NCBI GenBank assembly: GCA_023427845.1
Contig: JAEYZX010000092.1
Coordinates: 1-12,188 of the forward strand
Direction: 5' to 3'
DNA from: Bacteroidota bacterium
GTDB taxonomy: Bacteria; Bacteroidota; Bacteroidia; Flavobacteriales; Flavobacteriaceae
Length of the DNA: 12,188 bases
Shown one piece after another: positions 1-7,532 of this stretch (its first letter is position 1; each line of letters begins with the position of its first letter). The position numbers and the translations under genes were made by a program. The notes beneath the pieces were generated by a model that worked only from the letters and a program-made list of their open reading frames with translations, ran no database searches and was not told the DNA's origin.

Positions 1-1603
1 TTCCGGCACTTTTCTGTCCTACTCCGCCCCTATTTTGTGTTTTGTATTCCGATAGCGGCGTACGTTTGATATAGCCTGCGTGCGATATTGTAATGACAAC
101 GGGTTCGTCGGCGATAAGGTCTTCAATGCTGACGTCGCCTCCGGAATATTCGATTATCGAACGACGGTCGTCACCGTATTTATCGCGGATTTCAACAAGC
201 TCCTCTTTGATAAGTTCCATTCGGAGTTCTTTGCTCGCAAGCAAATCTTTCAAGCGCTGAATAAGTTTCATTATTTCTTCATACTCGGCGCGAAGCTTGT
301 CCTGTTCAAGTCCTGTTAGCTGACGCAAACGCATCTCGACTATTGCGCGTGACTGAATGTCGGAAAGATTGAAACGTTCCATCAATTTCTCGCGCGCCTC
401 GTCTGTATTTTTGGAACCACGGATGATTGCGATCACTTCATCTATATTATCGGAAGCAATTATCAGTCCTTCCAAAATATGCGCACGTTCTTCCGCTTTA
501 CGCAAGTCAAACTGCGTTCTCCTAACCACAACATCGTGGCGGTGCTCAACAAAATGATGGATAAGATCCTTCAGGTTCAGCATTTGCGGACGCCCGTTGA
601 CCAACGCAATGTTGTTGACGCTGAACGATGACTGGAGCTGTGTGAATTTATAAAGTGTATTCAATACAACATTCGGGACAGCATCGCGCTTTAGGATATA
701 AACGATGCGCATACCGTTTCGATCCGATTCGTCCCGTATGTTTGCGATTCCGTCGATTTTTTTCTCGTTGACAAGATCGGCAGTCCGTTTGATCATATCG
801 GCCTTATTAACCTGATACGGGATTTCGGTTACGACAATCGATTCACGTCCGTCGACTTCCTCAAACATCACCTTGGCACGCATGACAATTCGTCCACGGC
901 CTGTTTTGAACGCTTCACGAACCCCTTCATAACCGTAGATCACTCCGCCTGTCGGGAAGTCAGGCGCCTTGATATGATTGATAAGTTCATCGATTTCTAT
1001 ATCGTTGTCGTCAATATAAGCAAGCGTTCCGTCGATTACTTCGGTAAGATTGTGCGGCGGCATGTTCGTTGCCATACCAACGGCTATTCCGGAGGCTCCA
1101 TTTATCAAAAGGTTCGGAACCTTGGTAGGCATTACTTTAGGCTCATAGAGCGTATCGTCAAAATTGAGTTGGAAGTCGACAGTCTCCTTGTCGATGTCTG
1201 CCATGATCTCTTCAGAAATCTTGCGCATCCTGGCTTCGGTATATCGCATCGCCGCCGGACTGTCGCCATCGACTGATCCAAAGTTACCCTGTCCATCAAC
1301 AAGAAGGTAGCGAAGGCTCCATTCCTGTGCCATACGTACCATTGCGTCATATACGGAGGTGTCACCGTGCGGGTGGTACTTACCGAGGACCTCACCAACG
1401 ATCCTGGCTGATTTTTTATGTGCCCGGTTGGAGAGCACTCCCAATTCATACATTCCGTAAAGAACCCTTCTGTGAACAGGTTTTAAACCATCCCTTACAT
1501 CAGGAAGTGCACGTGACACAATTACCGACATCGAGTAGTCGATGTAGGCTGTTTTCATTTCATCTTCGATGTTAATCGGAATTAACTTATCTCCGTCAGA
1601 CAT
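1..1603 (-). CDS. gyrA: DNA gyrase subunit A (partial, 3' end beyond the window)
   Basis: GyrA is the DNA-cleaving subunit of the GyrA2GyrB2 topoisomerase that introduces negative supercoils. Reading leftwards from the ATG at 1603-1601, 534 codons stay open to the window edge. The protein opens MSDGDKLIPINIEDEMKTAY. The winged-helix breakage-reunion region contains the quinolone-determining stretch YHPHGDTSVYD (about 76-86), with Thr82, Ser83 and Asp86. The catalytic tyrosine is Tyr121 in AMRYTEAR. The tower and coiled-coil regions follow. The last visible residues include QNRGGVG (523-529), the GyrA box that starts the C-terminal beta-pinwheel, so most of the DNA-wrapping domain is missing from view. 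E. coli has QRRGGKG at this place. The gene is divergent from clpC across a 253-bp gap. No Shine-Dalgarno sequence is visible before the start. I see no frameshift. The assignment is secure from the motifs. Confidence 0.97.
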   Translation of the reverse strand, partial: MSDGDKLIPINIEDEMKTAYIDYSMSVIVSRALPDVRDGLKPVHRRVLYGMYELGVLSNRAHKKSARIVGEVLGKYHPHGDTSVYDAMVRMAQEWSLRYLLVDGQGNFGSVDGDSPAAMRYTEARMRKISEEIMADIDKETVDFQLNFDDTLYEPKVMPTKVPNLLINGASGIAVGMATNMPPHNLTEVIDGTLAYIDDNDIEIDELINHIKAPDFPTGGVIYGYEGVREAFKTGRGRIVMRAKVMFEEVDGRESIVVTEIPYQVNKADMIKRTADLVNEKKIDGIANIRDESDRNGMRIVYILKRDAVPNVVLNTLYKFTQLQSSFSVNNIALVNGRPQMLNLKDLIHHFVEHRHDVVVRRTQFDLRKAEERAHILEGLIIASDNIDEVIAIIRGSKNTDEAREKLMERFNLSDIQSRAIVEMRLRQLTGLEQDKLRAEYEEIMKLIQRLKDLLASKELRMELIKEELVEIRDKYGDDRRSIIEYSGGDVSIEDLIADEPVVITISHAGYIKRTPLSEYKTQNRGGVGQKSAG

Positions 1604-1699
1604 ACTATTGTTTGGATTAAAATTATATCATTAAAAAAATCCTGCTAATATAAGTTTTTACGAGCATTTTTCCGCCATTTCAGGGCGTGAAATTGACAC

Positions 1700-1738
1700 A
1701 TTTATTAACAATATTTTCGTGTGTTTTGGTTAATAAAT
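1700..1738. repeat. 10-bp perfect inverted repeat, possible operator
   Basis: ATTTATTAAC at 1700-1709 is the exact reverse complement of GTTAATAAAT at 1729-1738, with a 19-nt spacer. The arms are AT-rich with no following T-run, so this does not look like a terminator. The centre-to-centre spacing of 29 bp is close to three helical turns, which would suit a dimeric regulator binding between gyrA and clpC. That role is inference; a chance match in AT-rich DNA is possible. Confidence 0.4.
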
Positions 1739-1843
1739 TAGCCAATATTTAACGCTGACATATATATATTTTTTGTCAATTAGCTGTCAGTACTTTCCAG
1801 CGGGTATGGTTTTTGCAAATACTGCTGTGAACCATTAAATTTT

Positions 1844-1848
1844 AGGAG
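1844..1848 (+). promoter_or_regulatory. Shine-Dalgarno-like site before clpC
   Basis: AGGAG lies 8 nt before the clpC ATG. It stands out because most other starts in this window have no Shine-Dalgarno sequence, as is usual in Bacteroidota. It supports 1857 as the clpC start. Confidence 0.5.
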
Positions 1849-1856
1849 ACAAAAAT

Positions 1857-4400
1857 ATGGATGATAATTTTTCACCACGGGTAAAAGATGTTATAACCTA
1901 CAGTAAAGAAGAGGCCTTGCGATTGGGCCATGACTTTATTGGGACGGAGCATCTTATGCTGGGCATCCTCAGAGACGGAAACGGCAAAGCCATAAATATA
2001 TTAAATAACCTTTCGGTCGATTTAGACCATTTACGGCGCAAGGTCGAGATTCTTAGTCCGGCGAACCCAAGCATCGATATAAGCAACGAAAAGAAAAACC
2101 TGCACCTCACACGTCAGGCCGAACGTGCATTGAAAACTACCTTCCTGGAAGCAAAAGTTTTCCAGAGCAGTTCCATCAGCACGGCGCATCTATTGCTTTG
2201 CATTTTGAGAAACGAAAACGATCCCACAACCAAGTTGTTGAACAAGTTGAAAATTGACTACGACAACGCTAAAGAACAATATTTGAATATGACGCCAAAC
2301 GAAGACGAATTTTTGGAAAACCTTCCACGCAGCGAATCCTATAACGACGATGCAGGACAGGATGACAGCCTGAAAGAAGGAAGCTTCAGCAATACCGGAA
2401 GCAAATCAAACAAAAAATCGAAAACCCCTGTTTTGGACAATTTCGGCCGCGACCTCACGGAAATGGCAGAAGAAGGCAAACTGGATCCGGTTGTGGGGCG
2501 TGAAAAGGAAATCGAACGCGTGTCGCAGATCCTCAGCCGTCGCAAGAAGAACAACCCTCTTTTGATCGGTGAACCCGGAGTCGGAAAGTCGGCTATTGCC
2601 GAAGGACTTGCGCTTCGCATAATCCAAAAAAAGGTTTCCCGCATACTTTTCAACAAACGTGTCGTGACACTCGATCTTGCGAGCCTTGTCGCGGGTACCA
2701 AATATCGTGGGCAGTTTGAAGAGCGGATGAAGGCCGTAATGAACGAACTTGAAAAAAATGATGACATCATTCTGTTTATAGACGAAATCCATACGATTGT
2801 CGGAGCGGGCGGAGCAACGGGATCACTCGACGCTTCAAATATGTTTAAACCGGCTTTGGCAAGAGGCGAAATACAATGCATCGGTGCCACGACACTTGAC
2901 GAATATCGCCAGTACATCGAGAAAGACGGCGCACTTGAGCGGCGCTTCCAAAAAGTCATCGTTGAACCGACATCCGTAGAGGAAACCATTACAATACTGA
3001 ACAATATCAAAAACAAGTACGAAGACCATCACAATGTTACTTATACCGATGAAGCGATAGAAGCTTGCGTGAAGCTGACCAACCGCTATATGTCGGAGCG
3101 ATTTCTTCCGGACAAGGCCATAGATGCGCTTGATGAAGCCGGTTCACGGGTACACATCACCAACATTGATGTCCCAAAACAAATTCTTGACCTGGAACGC
3201 CAATTGGAAGAAGTACGCGAACTTAAGAATTCGGTTGTCAAAAAGCAGAAATACGAAGAAGCCGCAAAACTTCGCGATGATGAGAAACGGCTTGAAAAAG
3301 ACCTTGCAATAGCACAGGAACAATGGGAAGAGGAATCTAAAAGCAACCGCATCCAGGTAACTGAAGACAATGTTGCCGATGTTGTCTCAATGATGTCGGG
3401 AATTCCGGTCAACCGAATTGCACAAACCGAAAGCAACAAATTAGCCAAGCTTCCTGAACTTATTGAAAATAAAGTTATTGGACAAAAAGATGCAGTTCTG
3501 AAAATCGCAAAATCGATTCAGCGTAACCGTGCGGGCTTAAAAGATCCAAACCGTCCGATCGGTTCGTTTATTTTCCTCGGACAAACAGGTGTTGGTAAAA
3601 CACAATTGGCAAAAGTGCTCGCAAAAGAACTATTCGATTCGGAAGATGCCCTTATCCGCATCGACATGAGCGAATACATGGAGAAATTCGCCATTTCCAG
3701 ATTGGTTGGGGCGCCTCCGGGATATGTTGGATATGAAGAAGGCGGTCAGCTGACCGAAAAAGTGCGAAGAAAACCGTATTGCGTTGTGCTGCTTGATGAG
3801 ATCGAAAAGGCACATCCGGATGTGTTCAACATGATGTTGCAGGTTCTTGACGACGGATTCCTGACCGACAGCCTCGGAAGGAAAATCGATTTCAAGAATA
3901 CGATAATCATCATGACCTCGAATATAGGGGCACGTCAATTGAAGGATTTCGGACAGGGTGTCGGATTCGGAACTGCGGCTAAAATTGCACAAACCGACGA
4001 AAACTCAAGAAGCATTATCGAAAACGCGCTTAAAAAAGCATTTGCGCCTGAATTCCTTAACAGAATTGATGATGTGATTGTTTTCAACCCGCTTGAAAAA
4101 GAGCACATCGACCTGATTATCGAAATTGAGCTCAAAAAACTATATGCACGGATCTCCGAACTTGGTTACAACCTGAAGTTATCCGATACAGCGAAAGCAT
4201 TCATTGCTGAGAAAGGTTTTGACAAGCAGTTTGGAGCCCGCCCGTTGAAACGCGCCATCCAACGTTATGTTGAAGACGCATTGGCCGAGGAAATCATTAC
4301 ATCGAAAATCTCGAGTGGCGACGAAATCATTATGGATTTAGACGAAGCGTCTCAGGAATTGACGGTTACGGTGCAGAAAGCAGAGGAACCAACAAAATAA
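1857..4400 (+). CDS. clpC: ATP-dependent Clp protease ATP-binding subunit ClpC (AAA+ unfoldase)
   Basis: ClpC is a hexameric AAA+ unfoldase that feeds substrates to the ClpP peptidase in the cytoplasm. The 847-residue protein has a double Clp N-domain (about 1-145), then a Ser/Asp/Lys-rich linker (about 150-190). The first AAA+ module has Walker A GEPGVGKS (238-245), Walker B IILFIDE (304-310) and the ALERRF arginine-finger region (359-364). The middle domain carries a UVR-like segment (KYEEAAKLRDDEKRLEKDL, about 465-483), which marks ClpC rather than ClpA or ClpB. The second AAA+ module has Walker A GQTGVGKT (575-582), Walker B VVLLDE (643-648), the ClpP-docking tripeptide VGF (702-704) and sensor-2 GARPLKR (793-799). 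Length is close to the family norm. No ctsR, mcsA or mcsB gene is adjacent, unlike in Bacilli, so regulation must differ. Transcription ends at the hairpin just downstream. Confidence 0.96.
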   Translation: MDDNFSPRVKDVITYSKEEALRLGHDFIGTEHLMLGILRDGNGKAINILNNLSVDLDHLRRKVEILSPANPSIDISNEKKNLHLTRQAERALKTTFLEAKVFQSSSISTAHLLLCILRNENDPTTKLLNKLKIDYDNAKEQYLNMTPNEDEFLENLPRSESYNDDAGQDDSLKEGSFSNTGSKSNKKSKTPVLDNFGRDLTEMAEEGKLDPVVGREKEIERVSQILSRRKKNNPLLIGEPGVGKSAIAEGLALRIIQKKVSRILFNKRVVTLDLASLVAGTKYRGQFEERMKAVMNELEKNDDIILFIDEIHTIVGAGGATGSLDASNMFKPALARGEIQCIGATTLDEYRQYIEKDGALERRFQKVIVEPTSVEETITILNNIKNKYEDHHNVTYTDEAIEACVKLTNRYMSERFLPDKAIDALDEAGSRVHITNIDVPKQILDLERQLEEVRELKNSVVKKQKYEEAAKLRDDEKRLEKDLAIAQEQWEEESKSNRIQVTEDNVADVVSMMSGIPVNRIAQTESNKLAKLPELIENKVIGQKDAVLKIAKSIQRNRAGLKDPNRPIGSFIFLGQTGVGKTQLAKVLAKELFDSEDALIRIDMSEYMEKFAISRLVGAPPGYVGYEEGGQLTEKVRRKPYCVVLLDEIEKAHPDVFNMMLQVLDDGFLTDSLGRKIDFKNTIIIMTSNIGARQLKDFGQGVGFGTAAKIAQTDENSRSIIENALKKAFAPEFLNRIDDVIVFNPLEKEHIDLIIEIELKKLYARISELGYNLKLSDTAKAFIAEKGFDKQFGARPLKRAIQRYVEDALAEEIITSKISSGDEIIMDLDEASQELTVTVQKAEEPTK

Positions 4401-4418
4401 ATTATCAGCATTTAAAAT

Positions 4419-4457
4419 TAGGCCCGTTGCGCTTGTGCGTAACGGGCCTATGTTTTT
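4419..4457 (+). terminator. Rho-independent terminator of clpC
   Basis: A strong hairpin begins 18 nt after the clpC stop. TAGGCCCGTT (4419-4428) pairs with AACGGGCCTA (4441-4450). The stem continues inward by one G-U and three Watson-Crick pairs to a TTGT tetraloop (4433-4436), giving about 14 pairs, and a T5 run follows (4453-4457). It separates clpC from the next gene. Confidence 0.9.
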
Positions 4458-4464
4458 AATAGGA

Positions 4465-4498
4465 TTGCCCCTGAATACAAAAACTATTTTTACTTTTG
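4465..4498 (+). promoter_or_regulatory. Bacteroidota-type promoter of the RimB-RimK fusion gene
   Basis: TACTTTTG (4491-4498) is an exact match to the Bacteroidota -7 box TAnnTTTG. A TTG -33 core (4465-4467) lies 23 nt upstream, at the upper end of the known spacing. The -7 box ends 18 nt before the ATG at 4517, predicting a leader of only about 10-15 nt. The site lies directly after the clpC terminator, so the next gene is probably transcribed independently. Confidence 0.6.
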
Positions 4499-4516
4499 GG
4501 CTTACAATAAAAATTT

Positions 4517-5887
4517 ATGCTACAGGAAAAAGTTATAGTCGGAAGTGAAGAATGGTGCTCTTTTCCATCACTTGGAATCCCAACAATCAAGGCCCGCGTC
4601 GACTCGGGCGCAAAGACCTCCGCATTGCACGCGATCAATATTGCGCCCTTTATTAAGGATGGTGCAAGTTGGGTGAAATTTGACATCAATCCGATTCAGA
4701 ATAATTCGAAGACCGTAATTCATTGCGAATCGCGACTGATCGACAAACGTATCGTGAAGAGTTCCTCAGGATTCCGTGAACAGCGCTATGTCATTGGCGC
4801 TGAGCTTGAAATCGGCGGTCAACATTGGCCGATTGAGGTCACGCTGACCAATCGTGATTCAATGGGTTTCCGCATGCTGTTAGGCCGTGAGGCCATGAGC
4901 GGACGCGTTCTTGTCGATCCTTCGCAAAAATACCTACTGGGACAGCCAACAACCGACGTCCTGAAAGAATTGTACAAATCGGCCGACCAGGCTAAAACCG
5001 GTCTGCGGATCGGGTTACTTGCCAGCAATCCTGAATTGTACAGCAACAAGCGTATTATGGAAGCTGGTGAAGTCCGCGGCCATGAGATGCATTTCCTGAA
5101 CATCAAGGAATGCTATATGAAACTGGATGCAACGACGCCCGAAATCCATTATCGTGGCGGAAAGATTCTCAGCGATTTCGATGCAATTATCCCGCGTATC
5201 CGTCCAAGCATTACATTTTATGGTTGTGCCTTAACGCGGCAGTTTGAAGCACTTAAGGTTTATACGCTCAATTCTGCATCGGCAATAACACAATCGCGCG
5301 ACAAATTGTATTCACTACAATTACTGCTTAATCACGGAGTCGATATCCCAACTACGGGATTTGCTAATTCACCACTTGATACCGACGATCTTATCAAAAT
5401 GGTTGGTGGTTCACCATTGATCGTCAAACTGCTTGAAGGGACGCAGGGAAAAGGCGTCGTTTTGGCCGAAACCAAGAAAGCTGCGGAAAGCGTAATCAAC
5501 GCTTTTAAAAGCCTCAATGCGAACATACTGGTTCAGGAATTCATCAAGGAAGCCAATGGAAAGGACATGCGATGTTTTGTGATCGATGGCAAAGTCGTCG
5601 CCGCAATCCAGCGTGAAGCACTTCCGGGCGAGTTCAGGGCCAACATCCACCTTGGCGGAACAGCATCGGTAATCAAGATTACGGCAGAAGAAAAACGCAT
5701 CGCCATCAAAGCCGCAAAGGCTATGGACCTGAAGGTTGCGGGTGTGGATATCATCCGGTCATCAAAAGGTCCGCTATTGCTTGAGGTCAATTCATCGCCC
5801 GGGCTTGAAGGAATCGAAGGCGCGACAAACAAAGACATTGCTGGCGAAATGATAATGGCAATTGAGAAAAATATCAGAAAAAAGTAA
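4517..5887 (+). CDS. Fusion of RimB-like retropepsin/zinc-protease domain and RimK-type alpha-L-glutamate ligase
   Basis: The 456-residue protein has two domains. Residues about 5-145 match the 'ATP-dependent zinc protease' (RimB-like, retropepsin-fold) family: the motif DSGAKTSALHA starts at the likely catalytic Asp29, and LLGR (121-124) resembles the hydrophobic-hydrophobic-Gly element of pepsin-like folds. Residues about 160-456 are an ATP-grasp ligase of the RimK type, with the ATP-binding segment PLIVKLLEGTQGKGVVL (300-316), FRANIHLGG (373-381) and the metal-binding EVNSSPG (423-429). E. coli RimK adds glutamates to the C-terminus of ribosomal protein S6; in Pseudomonas, the separate protease RimB acts with RimK on the same tail. 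Joining both in one chain suggests one protein that extends and trims a glutamate tail; that activity is inferred. The true target is unknown. The start follows a short leader behind a consensus promoter and has no Shine-Dalgarno sequence. Confidence 0.88.
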   Translation: MLQEKVIVGSEEWCSFPSLGIPTIKARVDSGAKTSALHAINIAPFIKDGASWVKFDINPIQNNSKTVIHCESRLIDKRIVKSSSGFREQRYVIGAELEIGGQHWPIEVTLTNRDSMGFRMLLGREAMSGRVLVDPSQKYLLGQPTTDVLKELYKSADQAKTGLRIGLLASNPELYSNKRIMEAGEVRGHEMHFLNIKECYMKLDATTPEIHYRGGKILSDFDAIIPRIRPSITFYGCALTRQFEALKVYTLNSASAITQSRDKLYSLQLLLNHGVDIPTTGFANSPLDTDDLIKMVGGSPLIVKLLEGTQGKGVVLAETKKAAESVINAFKSLNANILVQEFIKEANGKDMRCFVIDGKVVAAIQREALPGEFRANIHLGGTASVIKITAEEKRIAIKAAKAMDLKVAGVDIIRSSKGPLLLEVNSSPGLEGIEGATNKDIAGEMIMAIEKNIRKK

Positions 5888-5896
5888 GAGTGTTGT

Positions 5897-5918
5897 AAAG
5901 CACTTTAAGCTTTTTATT
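5897..5918 (+). terminator. Possible weak terminator after the RimK fusion gene
   Basis: AAAGC (5897-5901) can pair with GCTTT (5909-5913) across a 7-nt loop, with T5 and ATTT around and after the stem (5911-5919). The stem is short. The gap between this gene and the convergent hutH holds no stronger hairpin, so this is only the best candidate. Confidence 0.3.
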
Positions 5919-5956
5919 TGGATTCTGCTATTATGAAACTTTCATTGTCAGACCTA

Positions 5957-7465
5957 CTAACTCAACAAATCGTCCTCAATTTGAAATGACCTTAAAAATT
6001 GTACCGTATTGACGATATCGTAATGCAGTATCCGGTCTTCTTTTACGGTTGCTACCTCGCTTCTGTATGATTTGAGGAACATTTCAATGAAATTGCTGGA
6101 ACGTAGTGGACGGCGGAATTCAATTGCCTGGGCCGCATTCATAAGTTCGATGGCTAGAATGGTTTCAAGGTTGTCGATGATACGAAGTGCTTTTGTCGCT
6201 GCGTTCGCTCCCATACTCACATGATCTTCCTGACCGTTCGACGAAACAATGCTGTCGACACTTGCCGGCGATGCGAGTTGCTTGTTCTGGCTAACGATGC
6301 TGGCGGCAGTGTATTGCGGAATCATGAATCCTGAATTGAGTCCCGGATTTTCCACTAAAAATGCCGGTAATCCGCGCAATCCTGAGATCAGCTGGTACGT
6401 CCTTCTCTCAGAAATGCTTCCAAGTTCAGATAAGGCAATAGCCAGAAAATCGAGTGCCAATGCAAGCGGCTGGCCATGAAAATTTCCACCTGAAACGATT
6501 TGATCGCTGTCGATGAAAATATTCGGATTGTCGGTAACCGAATTAATTTCGGTCTTAAATACTCGCTTTACGTAGTCGATCGCATCTTTCGAAGCGCCAT
6601 GCACTTGCGGAATGCACCTAAACGAATATGGGTCTTGTACGTGCTGTTTTTGCTGGTCGATAATTTCGCTGCCATTCAGGAATACATTCATTCTTGCGGC
6701 AGTGACCACCTGACCTTTATGTGGGCGGATCAAATGGATCAATTCATTAAATGGTTCTTTCCTTCCGTCGAATGCCTCAAGCGAAATAGCACCAATCAAA
6801 TCGGCCAGGTAGGAATATTTACATGCGCGGATCAAGACATGGGTTCCGTATGCCGCCATGAACTGTGTCCCATTCAACAAAGCCAATCCTTCTTTCGACT
6901 GAAGTTGGATCGGCTCCCAATTGAAATGCTTAAGCACATCGGCAGCGGCAACTTTTTGTCCATTATAATACACTTCGCCCTGACCGATTAACGGAAGCGA
7001 CAAATGTGCCAATGGCGCCAAATCGCCTGATGCGCCAAGTGAACCCTGATTGTAAATCACGGGGAGAATATCGTTGTTATAGAAATCGATTAGCCGCTCG
7101 ACAGTAATCAGCTGCACACCCGAATTGCCATATGCCAAAGACTGGATTTTTAGCAACAGCATATTCCGCACAATTTCCTGTGGGACTTCTTCGCCAGTAC
7201 CGCAGGCGTGCGACATTACTAGGTTTTCCTGTAATTGTGAGAGTTTGTCTTTTGAAATCTTAATGTTGTAAAGCGAGCCAAAGCCGGTATTTATTCCGTA
7301 AATCGGATCGGCATGCGATTCCATTTTTGTGTCGAGGTACTGCCGGCATTTAGTGATATTTATTTTGGCCTCTTCTGAAAGCGCAAGCTGCGTTCCTTCC
7401 GAAAGTATGCGGTTCAGCGCTTCAAGAGTCAGGATGTCGGTGCTGATATAATGCGTATTGTCCAT
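5957..7465 (-). CDS. hutH: Histidine ammonia-lyase
   Basis: This enzyme deaminates L-histidine to trans-urocanate, the first step of histidine degradation. Starting at the ATG at 7465 the protein has 502 residues, near the family norm. The Ala-Ser-Gly triad that cyclises into the MIO electrophile is residues 145-147 in GSLGASGDLAPLAHLSLPLI. The substrate-side motif YGINTGFG starts at Tyr56. Two features favour histidine over phenylalanine or tyrosine as substrate: SH in NLVMSHACGTGEE (81-93), and Glu413 in GQEDHVSMGANAA. An in-frame ATG at 7507 would add 14 residues (MHHICGNL...) without family similarity and would overlap the likely promoter, so 7465 is preferred. No other hut gene is visible. 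nnrD lies just upstream on the same strand, and the RimK fusion gene converges from the other side. Confidence 0.94.
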   Translation of the reverse strand: MDNTHYISTDILTLEALNRILSEGTQLALSEEAKINITKCRQYLDTKMESHADPIYGINTGFGSLYNIKISKDKLSQLQENLVMSHACGTGEEVPQEIVRNMLLLKIQSLAYGNSGVQLITVERLIDFYNNDILPVIYNQGSLGASGDLAPLAHLSLPLIGQGEVYYNGQKVAAADVLKHFNWEPIQLQSKEGLALLNGTQFMAAYGTHVLIRACKYSYLADLIGAISLEAFDGRKEPFNELIHLIRPHKGQVVTAARMNVFLNGSEIIDQQKQHVQDPYSFRCIPQVHGASKDAIDYVKRVFKTEINSVTDNPNIFIDSDQIVSGGNFHGQPLALALDFLAIALSELGSISERRTYQLISGLRGLPAFLVENPGLNSGFMIPQYTAASIVSQNKQLASPASVDSIVSSNGQEDHVSMGANAATKALRIIDNLETILAIELMNAAQAIEFRRPLRSSNFIEMFLKSYRSEVATVKEDRILHYDIVNTVQFLRSFQIEDDLLS

Positions 7466-7483
7466 GTTGGTTTGTTTGGTTGT

Positions 7484-7515
7484 CAAATTTCCGCAAATGT
7501 GATGCAAAAAACAAC
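7484..7515 (-). promoter_or_regulatory. Possible hutH promoter
   Basis: On the minus strand GTTG (7515-7512) is followed after 20 nt by GAAATTTG (7491-7484), which matches TAnnTTTG at 7 of its 8 positions. The -7 box ends 18 nt before the ATG at 7465, the same distance as for the RimK fusion gene. The match is imperfect at the first base, and hutH could also be co-transcribed with nnrD. Confidence 0.4.
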
Positions 7516-7532
7516 ATTTTTAGACAATTATA

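Larger units (their letters stand above)
1604..1856. promoter_or_regulatory. Divergent gyrA/clpC promoter region
   Basis: This AT-rich gap must carry the promoters of both genes. For clpC the best -7-like match is TATTTTTTG at 1767-1775, which has one extra base relative to TAnnTTTG and no good TTTG at the normal distance. TTTG also occurs at 1725-1728 and 1812-1815. For gyrA (minus strand), TAATTTTA lies about 14 nt before the ATG and matches TAnnTTTG at 7 of 8 positions. A perfect 10-bp inverted repeat sits in the middle (separate entry). TGACA at 1756-1760 and TGTCA at 1774-1778 form a second short inverted pair. I see no CIRCE or CtsR-type operator that would mark clpC as a classic Gram-positive style heat-shock gene. 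Start sites are not resolved. Confidence 0.4.

Noticed and set aside
1132..1449. Minus-strand 105-codon frame in the gyrA region
   Set aside because: It is on the same strand as gyrA but in another frame; the GyrA frame contains the quinolone region and catalytic tyrosine there.
2339..3016. A 225-codon minus-strand open frame inside clpC
   Set aside because: It is antisense to the conserved first AAA+ module of ClpC; its Ser/Arg/Leu-rich translation is typical of a shadow frame.
3630..3992. A 120-codon minus-strand open frame inside clpC
   Set aside because: It is antisense to the second AAA+ module, where the plus frame shows clear Walker and VGF motifs.
6500..6991. A 163-codon plus-strand open frame inside hutH
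   Set aside because: The minus frame here encodes conserved HutH sequence; the plus frame has no recognisable domain.
7466..7507. Longer N-terminus for HutH starting at 7507
   Set aside because: The extra 14 residues lack family similarity and overlap the likely hutH promoter; the ATG at 7465 gives the normal length.
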